From Mesostigma viride (taxonomy: Eukaryota; Streptophyta; Mesostigmatophyceae; Mesostigmatales; Mesostigmataceae): 46,000 nucleotides of DNA. This document shows positions 38,641 through 46,000 of this stretch, piece after piece; position 1 is the stretch's first letter, and each line of letters begins with the position of its first letter. The position numbers and the translations under genes are program-made. Location of the stretch: contig RPFO01000579.1 in NCBI GenBank assembly GCA_009746045.1, positions 1,037,076-1,083,075 of the forward strand, given 5' to 3'. The notes under the pieces are model-generated. The model was not told the DNA's origin and ran no database searches. It saw only the letters and a program-made list of their open reading frames with translations.

Positions 38641-41600
38641 GCGCTAGCAGCATAAGAGCGGACGAAAGTGTACGTGCGTGCGCGCCGGGCCAGGCACAGC
38701 TGGGCGCGCAGCACTGACTTGAGCGGACGGCAGCACAAGTGCGCAGCGTCGAGAGGATCATACGCGAGTTAGGACAGCTGGAGCTGGAGCTGGAGCTGGA
38801 CTGCTGGACTTCAACAGCGCCAAGGCTATTGACAGGCCAGGTGTCTTTGTGGTGTAGAATAGCGGGTCAACGTTATGAGGACTGGACCAAAAATGGAAAA
38901 GGACAATTTGCGGTGCGGAGCCAGATCGCTGGAATGAATGCGAAATCGCTGGCAGCCCTACAAAGGGATTTCTTCTAGAAAGGAACGATTGGACGCAATG
39001 TTTGCTGGGCCACTCACACGCAAGGTGTGAGCGTGCAGATTGTCTGAAGGATATTATGCTTCGACCTAGCTTGGTGGACGTGACTCAATGCCGGACATTC
39101 CCAGGGACAGAAATGCCGGAGCCTCTAGGAGATGAGATCGGCAACAGGGTAGCAATTTAGATTTGTCGGGATGCCTTCCTGCTTTTGTTGGCATGTGTGG
39201 TAGAAAGCCAGGACGGCAACTGGAATGCGGTTTCTATTTGCATGGTTCAGGCAGCAAGATAGTTTTGGCATTCCTGGCTGGACTGACAAGTGTGGCGTGT
39301 GTCATGCGTGTGGCATGACGAATGGTTTGGTTCATAGTCGAAGAGGACTCTCACGCAGCGTGTAGTCTCTTCGAGTCTCTCGTTAGTGGCCTTCGTGTTT
39401 CTCCCTTTCCTTGGTGATGTGTGCACTGCCGACCCTGGTCAGTTACCAAGGGTCGACAGCATACCGTGATCGGGGTAAGGGTCTTGTTTGGGACACTACC
39501 ACCGGTCTGTTGGTGCAGCCACCCGCAGAATTTCGTGAGGCCAGCATGGGTTTTCATGTCGGGGCCTCGGCGCTGCCGGGCGTGCTCGAGAGTGAGCGCT
39601 GGTCTTTGATAGGCCAGGCTATGTCGGTGTTGCAGGTCGGGTATGTGCTGCTTGCATCGGTTGCCGTGCGCCAGTCTGGGGGGGCGTCCCCAGCCAATCC
39701 GCCTCAGCAGGTTGAGGCGCGTGCAGCCAAACTGAAGCGCCCTGCAGCGACGGGGACTTCATCAGCATGGGGGTGGCGTCTGCGACAGGTGTGGACTATC
39801 ATTCTCATGACCGCCCTGCTGACCAGCACCGTGCTGGCCGGCGAGCCCACGCTGCATCGGGTAATACACCGTGCGGCACGCGAGGCTCCGGCGGTGGGTG
39901 TCACACCAGGTGTGGCAGCCTTTTCCTTGTTCCACGACGATGCGGCTAGGGCGCCGCATCTTGAGGCACATGCGGTAGCTGTGGGTGATCCCGCGGATAC
40001 GCACCCCTGGGCTATTGGCGAACACCTTTCTGATGCGCAGCGCTCAGCCATGCTAAAGTGGCTAGGCACTGCAAGGGGGGCCTTCGCTTTCACAAGTGAT
40101 GAACTGGGGTGTTTCAATGGTGGGACCATGCGTGTTCCATTGGACACTGACACTCCTTTGTTCCGACGCCAGCATCGCCTGAGTCAGGCCGAGTTGGATT
40201 TTGTAGCCGAGCAATGCAAGGAGTTAGAGGATGCCGGTATCATCAGGCAATCTTCCTCCAGCTATGCTGCTGCCGTTGTCGTTGCGCCCAAGAAGGACGC
40301 TATCACCGGGGCATGGACGGGTATGCGCATGGCCACCGATCTGCGGTTGCTGAATGCACACACACCCGTGGACCGTTACCCCATGCCACGTGTGGATGAT
40401 GTCCTGGATAAGATATCTCCTCATGTGAAGTTTGTGTCCTCGCTGGACCTGCGTAGCGGCTTTCATCAGATCGCAGTTGCGCCGGAGGATCAGCGGAAGC
40501 TTGCATTCTGGGGGGGCGGCAATTTGTATGAGTGGGTGCGCATGCCCTTTGGGCACCGCAACGCTAGTGCTGTTTTCCAACGAGCTATGGACAAAGTGCT
40601 TGCAGGTCTTCCTTTCGCCGCTTGTTACATTGATGATGTAATCGTCTTTAGCGCGACATTTGAGGAGCACCTGGCGCACTTGGAGCAGGTTCGCTTGGCT
40701 CTCGAGGAGCATAATATGCGGCTGCACCCTGAGAAGTGCAAGTTCGCCCAGCGGACCCTCTCATTCCTTGGTCATCAGATTGTGCCGGGTGGCCGGACGC
40801 CTGATGCCGCCAAGGTCGAATCCATTGCGCAGGCCGCCGTACCCACGGATGTCTCAGGGGTGCGGGCGTATTTGGGTTTGGCTGGCTATTACCGAGGTTA
40901 CATTGAGAACTTCAGCAGCAAGGTGAAGCCCTTGACCGAGTTACTCAAGAAGGGGTGCGTGTGGGCGTGGGGTCCCGCACAGCAACGCGCCATCGAGACA
41001 ATCAAGCAGGAGCTCACGTCGGCCCGATTCTGCGCGCCCCTGACTATGCTTTGCCATTTGTGTTATATACCGACTGGTCCAAGGTAGGACTGGGTGCGGT
41101 CTTGGCGCAAAAGGATGGTGATGGGCGCGAGCACGTTATTGCTTATGCTAGTCGCAGCAACAACCCAGCGGAGAGCCGGTATTCTTCCTATGAGGGGGAG
41201 GCACTGGCTGTGGTGTGGGCCATCAAGCACTTTCGCCCGTATTTATTTGGGCGCGTGTTTACTCTGGTGACAGACCACCAGCCGCTTCAGTGGCTAATGA
41301 CCAACACCAACCTGACGGGTAAGCTCGCCCGATGGGCCATGATTATCCAGGAGTACCACATGACCATTGTGCATCGGGCCGGCAAGGACCATGTCAACGC
41401 CGATGTGCTATCCCGATACGCCATGCCTACCACTGTTGACCACACTGGAGCCCGGGCCATGGGTGCCGAGGGCTCGTCGGGTTCTGTGGTCTTTGTGAAC
41501 GCTGCTGGGTATGCGGCCGACGATGAGGAGGAGGCGTGGTGGCGCAGTGTCGAGTACTCTGTGGCGGACTTCGGCATCAGCGACGACCCGGTGCGGCCGT

Positions 41601-43395
41601 CGCCATTCACGCCATCCAAAGCTGTGTGCGCTATGGAAGAGGGTAGGTCTCTGTCCTTTGACATTGATCCTTCTCTGCAGCAGCTGATCGCTGTGCAGGC
41701 TCTCTTAGCGCGTAGCTCTCTTGCTGATTGCTACACCGCTGATATCTGGCTAGATGGTCGAGTTTTGGAGCAAGTGCAGGGTGCTGTCTTGACTCCTACT
41801 CCAGTCGATTGGACTCCTGCTCAGAAGGCGACGGAGTTGAACAGGGTGCAGCACAGGGCTGCAACCTATGGTTGGGAAGATGGGGTTTTGTACAAGCTGT
41901 TGGGCAAGCGTAGGGTGGTCGTCCCACCGCCTGACAAGCGCGTTGCTATAGTGCAGGCGTACCACGAGCGGTATGGTCACTTGGGTGGCAATCGCACGCT
42001 CAGCCTCGTACGGACCAGCTATTGGTGGAATAACATGCGACACACAGTGGCCCAGGTAGTGGCCAGCTGTGTCCCGTGTGCTCGAACCAAGGCTAACTTT
42101 AGCGCAGATCATGGTGCCAAGGAGCTGATGTCGCTTCCCATCAAGGGCTTGTTTTATCGCTGGCACGTCGATCTGTGCGGGCCGTTTCAGGAGAGCCCTG
42201 ACGGCAACCTCTATGTCATGGTATGCGTGGAGAGCTTTAGCAAATGGGTTGAGTTGATCCCCATTGCTGACAAGCATGCCGCTACCACAGCGAAGCATTT
42301 TGCAGACATCATCACCAGGTTTGGGGCTCCCGCGGAGGTAGTCACGGACCAGGGTGGTGAGTTCAGGGGTGAGTTCCAGGAGTTGCTGGATGGATGTCTT
42401 ATTGATCACCGTCGCACTTCTCGGGAGCATCCTCAGGCCAATGGTTTGGCTGAGAGATTGGTGCAGACCGTCAAGCAGGCGCTGCGCAAGTGGAGCCTGC
42501 AGGTGCCGGAGTCGGCCAGGTGGGATCGCGAGTTGGCATGGATTGCCATGGGTTATCGCATGTCTCCCCAGGAGTCTCTCGCTACCTTCTCCCCGTATTT
42601 CCTTCTGTTCGGGCGTAATCCTCTTTTGCCTACGGAGGCACAGGTTGCGCACCCCGAACCCATGGCCTTCGACAACGCTCAGCAATTTTTGGTTGAGGTG
42701 CTGGCCAGGGCAGAGACTTTTAAGAAGGTCATGCCCATCGCGATGAACAACTTGTTCATTGCTCAGCACAGGGACTCCCTGCGCTACGCTCAGCGCCGGG
42801 GGGGCGCATACATGGCTCGCCAGCTGCGGTTTAGGCCAGGGCAGTATGTTTTCCTGCGCACTCAGCTGAAGCACACTTTGGATGTGGAGGCGGGGCCCAC
42901 CATTTTGCGCATTGTGGCTATCAAACCATCGGGAGTGGCAATTTTGGAGGGCGCCGACGGGAGCCGTACGACTGACAACCTCAGCAATCTCAGTCCATGC
43001 TCGCTGCCCAATTTGGTCCACGACCTCCAACCGCACACGTCTCGCCGAGTCAAGGACGCCCAGTGTCAGGTTTGTCACCGGGTCGATCAGGCGGAGTCCA
43101 TGTTATTGTGTGATCAGTGTAACTGTGGTTGGCACATGCAGTGTTTGCAGCCAGTGGTCACCAGCATTCCGGAGGGGGATTGGTTTTGTCCAGTGTGCAC
43201 CGCTGCGCAGTTTACCTCCCGCAGCTTGACTGCGGTCACCGCTGCCCTTGTCTTGGTACGATCGCTGTCTTCGTGATGGGGCCGGTCGCCAGCGAGGGGG
43301 GGAATCATGGGACAGGTCCTCGCCCACCCCACAGGGCATGCAGTTAAGGCAGGCACGTCAGCTCAGCTCATTTGGGTTTTACCAAAGCTGAGTGG
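38641..43395 (+). mobile_element. Ty3/Gypsy-type LTR retrotransposon inserted in a LINE
   Basis: The pol genes (39411-43276) lie between two parts of the same LINE reading frame (38374-38640 and 43400-43654), so the element was inserted into it. A purine-rich run AGCGAGGGGGGGAAT-like sequence at 43290-43305 is a candidate polypurine tract. No pair of LTRs could be identified by eye, so exact ends are unknown. No gag was recognised in 38641-39410. Confidence 0.65.
39411..43276 (+). pseudogene. pol: Gypsy-type Pol: RT, RNase H, integrase and C-terminal PHD finger; one frameshift
   Basis: The frame 39411-41087 has an unassigned N-terminal part with one hydrophobic segment ('WTIILMTALLTSTVLAG'), then RT: 'LDLRSGFHQIAVAPED', 'MPFGHRNASAVFQRAMD' and catalytic 'CYIDDVIVF'. 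Near 41028 one base is missing in a C-run, and coding passes to the frame ending at 43276, with RNase H 'LYTDWSKVGLGAVLAQKD', 'SYEGEALAVVWAIKHFR', the H2C2 zinc-binding 'HERYGHLGGN...CVPCARTK', the integrase triad in 'HVDLCGPF', 'VVTDQGGEF' and 'EHPQANGLAERL', and a final PHD finger C-x2-C-x11-C-x2-C-x4-H-x2-C-x15-C-x2-C (43063-43199, 'MLLCDQCNCGWHMQC'). A PHD finger where chromoviruses carry a chromodomain suggests chromatin-guided integration. Except for one frameshift it is open over about 1,280 codons, so it is young. Confidence 0.9.
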
Positions 43396-43399
43396 CCAG

Positions 43400-43654
43400 C
43401 CGCATGGTGGCGCCGGAGGTTGTGGCACGCAGACGCGACACCCTCATCGCGCGCCCCGAGCACATTCAGACGTACCTGGCTGGACTGTCTGGGCTTGGAG
43501 GCGCGGGCGGTGGGGTCGGAGGTTAGTGTCAAAACTGAGGCGATGGTGATTGGGGCTTCCAGCCGCCCGCCGCTGCCGCGGCTGCTAGACGGGACGGAGC
43601 GGGTCCCGTTCCGTGATCGCTTCAAACTGCTGGGGAGCATGCTCCCCAACTGTT
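43400..43654 (+). pseudogene. LINE RT continuation after the Gypsy insertion
   Basis: Two frames read 'RPEHIQTYLAGLSGL' and 'EVSVKTEAMVIGASS', then 'FRDRFKLLGSMLPNC', homologous to 37418-37452 ('FKLLGSWLPDC'). It breaks off at the insertion starting about 43655. Confidence 0.75.
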
Positions 43655-44335
43655 GCGGGCCCGGCCTTTAGAGCGGGCGCAACAATGAAATAAATTAGGG
43701 ATTTTGGCTTGTTGTCATAGTCCATAAGGACTTTGGGACTCATTTTGGGACTTAATTTGGGAATTGTCCCTTGGTCAGGACTTTTGTATGGAATTATGAC
43801 AGTTGTGTGATTCGGACTAGTTACTTTGGGCCTAGGGTGATGTATGAGATCTTGTAGGGGCCGGTGCAGTCGCGCCGCGCTGCGTACTTTACAGCTGGTT
43901 GAGATCTTGTACTCATGCGTGGATTCTGTAGCCAAGGGTCGATGTCGACCCGAGGATCTTGTGTGGACTGCATGCTTCGGAATTCTCTGGAAGGTTGGCG
44001 CCATGTCGGCGGCACTTGCCAGCTTGGTGGCAGACCTAGGTGAAATTGGTCCGAGGACGAGAGTCTCGTCCTCTTGGACCTTGGTTCGGAATGAAATGAG
44101 TGTGTTATCACCTGTCTGAACCCGGGGCATTATTCCAACTGCATTTGGTGGCTCTATCCTAAATGTAGGTTGTGTAAATTAATGCAATATTAATCATCGT
44201 GAGCCGTAGCAGTGTAAATGCCGCAGCTGCTCCGTTAATCCCACTCCCGAAGAGTGGTGAGCGGTTAACCCAGATTTCCGTAATAACTTACCCTAACATA
44301 GGATCTTTCGCATGACCCGGACGGGTTCGCTACAC
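43655..44335. mobile_element. Solo-LTR-like insertion in the LINE
   Basis: About 680 bp of non-coding DNA interrupt the LINE between 'GSMLPNC' and 'ADDVDIRIGLAW'. The left end begins TGTTGCGGGCCCGG and is followed by an inverted GCGCAACA at 43679. A TAACA string at 44296-44300 could close a TGTTG...TAACA LTR, with about 35 bp left unexplained. Internally there is repeated GGACTTTGGGACT / GGGACTTAATTTGGG. No target-site duplication could be confirmed. Confidence 0.45.
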
Positions 44336-45165
44336 CGACACAGCCGACGATGTGGACATCCGCATCGGCCTGGCCTGGGCTAGGCTTCGTTCGCTCAACA
44401 CCTACTGGCGCTCCAAGAGGCCTGGGCGAGCACCGCAAGCTAGTGCATGCTCTTCAAGGTCCTCGTCCTCACGGTGCTTACGTATGGCGCCGAGGCACGG
44501 ACACTCACGGACACGCTGGCCGCCAAGCTAGACGGCACGGTACGGTTTACAGGATGCTCCGACAGGTCCTGAATGTAGGGTTTTCCAAGCATAGGTCATT
44601 AGAGTCTTTGTATCAGGGTATGCCTCGCATTTCGGACGAGATTAGGCAGCATAGGATAGTAAGTAAGTAAGTAAGTACTTGCGTGTCATGCGCAAAGGCA
44701 TGCCACGGAGTACTATGCTAATCTCATTAGAAAAATAATTACACAAAAGTTTCAACAAATATCGTCTGCATCATCCCCCAACCGTTAAGCACTAGCGTAT
44801 AGGATAGCATTTGTAGAACATCTTGCTCGCACCAGTCAGGTAGATACCGCCCTTGGTCTGGCCGGCCCCCAGCGGCTTGGCGAACCAGGGCGGCACATCC
44901 TGACCTGGCCTGGCCCCAAGGACATTCCTAGAATGAGCTGGGTAAACCTGCCATGATCGAACTATATCCAGATGTTGCTGGCCGACCTAGTGGTCCCAGC
45001 TCAGTTTGAACACCGCATTCACTCCCTCTCTCTTCTTTGGACTACTATGCAGAACAAGAAGAGGTGGCAGAAGATTGTCCAGGCTCGATCACACGCCAGC
45101 CCCTGTGGGCAAGCCCCCTCCCCCCAAGCGGAACGGCTGTTTTGCTGGGTAGTGTAGTTAGGATT
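44336..45165 (+). pseudogene. LINE C-terminal fragment
   Basis: Frames read 'ADDVDIRIGLAWARLRSL', 'LVLTVLTYGAEARTLTD', 'RMLRQVLNVGFSKHRSL', 'LYQGMPRISDEIRQHR' and, after a (AGTA)n string at 44660 and about 130 bp of A/T-rich DNA, 'TSQVDTALGLAGPQRLGE' and 'LLWTTMQNKKRWQKIVQ'. This is the usual C-terminal order of a LINE RT ORF; several frame breaks. Confidence 0.7.
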
Positions 45166-45248
45166 TTCTAGACTAGATAGCTTAGCGTTAGGTTAGTCGA
45201 TTACGCGGCTTCGCCCACCTCCACCCATCCAGCAAGGAATATGTGCTA

Positions 45249-45272
45249 CATGATCTCCCAACGGATTCATGT
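45249..45272. repeat. Hairpin CATGA-CTCC-CAAC-GGA-TCATG, related to 32241
   Basis: CATGATCTCCCAACGGATTC here and CATGATCTCCCAACGGAGTC at 32241 are followed in both places by TTTAATTTAATT. Both share the CTCC..AAC.GGAG core of the GATG-tailed elements. Confidence 0.6.
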
Positions 45273-45299
45273 TATAATTTAATTTAATTTTAATTTAGC

Positions 45300-45618
45300 T
45301 CGCACCAACCAGGTAGACACCTCACGTGGCCCCTCCGCAGGGCTGCGACCCCGGCGCTCAGCCGGGCAGGCACCTCCTCACGTGGGCCGGGCCCGGCCAG
45401 GCTAGACGCCGCAAGGCCCGTACCTTCAAAGAGCAGCTAGTCGAGGACATGGGGGGACTCTCCGTGATTTGGAAAACGATGATGGACAAGGCCAAGTGGG
45501 CTCAGGTCATAGAGCCGACAACGAGCCCCCTCCAGTGGGGAAGCCGCGTGTTTGCACACGTGGGAAGCATGCTAGACAAGCCCCCTAGGGTCGAGGGCAC
45601 AATAGATATAGAGTAGGA
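45300..45618 (+). pseudogene. Second LINE C-terminus
   Basis: Reads 'RKARTFKEQLVEDMGGL' and 'WKTMMDKAKWAQVIE', parallel to 'WTTMQNKKRWQKIVQ' at about 45035, so it is the end of another copy of the same or a related LINE. A doubled GATCGAGGGCACAATAGATAT follows at 45590-45640. Confidence 0.65.
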
Positions 45619-45691
45619 TCGAGGGCACAATAGATATATAGTAGGATTGTTTTTGTAGATACTGAGGTAAGACCGGTAGGATTGCGTGTAC

Positions 45692-45750
45692 CCATCCATC
45701 CATCCATCGGGGTTAGTACTCCGTGACTCCCCAACGAGAGCACGATTACA
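45692..45750 (-). repeat. Hairpin plus short (GATG)n tail, third copy
   Basis: On the minus strand: CGTGCTCTCGTTGGGGAGTC then ACGGAGTACTAACCCC and five GATG units, ending GGGTACACGC. The same GGGTACACGC follows the giant tract at 23320-23330. Confidence 0.75.
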
Positions 45751-46000
45751 ATCTTGGGGAGGGCGGGGTTGCTCTAGCTACCAGCGGCGGTGCCCGTGGA
45801 GCTGCCCTGCACGCCATGCCGATCCGGGCTTCATGTTGTCCTCGCAGTCGGGAAGCCAGTTGACTGCCGAGCAGCTTGAAGCGGCCTGAAGCGGGGTAGT
45901 TTCCCTTGGTGTCGTCTAAGAGGCAGAGCTCAGGCGGGGGGCCTGCCAGGCCGACGAGGGCCATGGCCTCCGTTTTGGGACTGATTTCTAGACCGACAGC
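45751..46000 (-). pseudogene. LINE RT fragment on the minus strand, cut by the window end
   Basis: Reading leftward from 46000: 'VGLEISPKTEAMALVG', 'LCLLDDTKGN' and 'SGRFKLLGSQLAS', homologous to 37380-37452 and 43520-43650. It leads directly into the hairpin plus (GATG)n at 45750, which suggests that this tail can terminate LINE-derived copies. Confidence 0.7.

Noticed and set aside
41750-43078. 442-codon ORF on the minus strand within pol
   Set aside because: It is the antisense shadow of the integrase frame, whose catalytic motifs are all on the plus strand.
43655-44335. 3' LTR of the Gypsy element
   Set aside because: It lies inside the LINE beyond a resumed LINE coding segment, and no similar sequence is seen 5' of pol.

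Overview
The window looks like nuclear DNA of a green alga, most likely a chlorophyte. It carries a plant/algal-type plastid protoporphyrinogen oxidase with a transit-like N-terminus and ten exons, a photolyase/cryptochrome-related gene with three exons, and a GT29 sialyltransferase-like gene, all embedded in minisatellites and retrotransposon debris. The species cannot be named from the sequence.

Left part (1 to about 14.6 kb): an endogenous DNA-virus element of the polinton-like virus (PLV)/virophage type. On the minus strand, reading leftward from about 4.48 kb, are a coiled-coil protein, an FtsK/HerA-type packaging ATPase, a small ORF, an AT-hook protein, a broken tyrosine recombinase and an archaeo-eukaryotic primase running off the left edge. 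On the plus strand, from 4.50 kb rightward, are a long fibre-like protein, a C2H2 zinc-finger protein, a penton/minor-capsid-like protein, a small basic virion-like protein, the double jelly-roll major capsid protein, a 56-residue ORF, an Ig-like plus lectin-like attachment protein, another structural-type protein and an unknown 191-residue protein. ATPase, coiled coil, minor capsid, the visible primase and the 191-residue ORF are open. Recombinase, MCP, fibre, Ig/lectin and zinc-finger genes are split by single-base frameshifts. The element is therefore an old, partly decayed insertion.

Middle (14.8-36 kb): a triplicated 111-bp hairpin repeat marks the virus/host border. Then come a hairpin-plus-(GATG)n retroelement tail, a GT29 gene (minus), a photolyase-N-domain gene (plus), a roughly 1.4-kb (CATC)n tract, and the roughly 10-kb PPO gene, whose spliced exons give an uninterrupted 552-residue protein. 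Almost every PPO intron contains one or two decayed copies of the exon edge beside it, splice site included. The photolyase gene shows the same pattern.

Right part (36.8-46 kb): nested retrotransposons. A decayed LINE (YADD reverse transcriptase and C-terminal pieces) is interrupted by a nearly intact Ty3/Gypsy-type pol (RT, RNase H, integrase) that ends in a PHD finger, and again by a solo-LTR-like insertion. More LINE ends, in both orientations, fill the right edge. No rRNA, tRNA or CRISPR array was seen.
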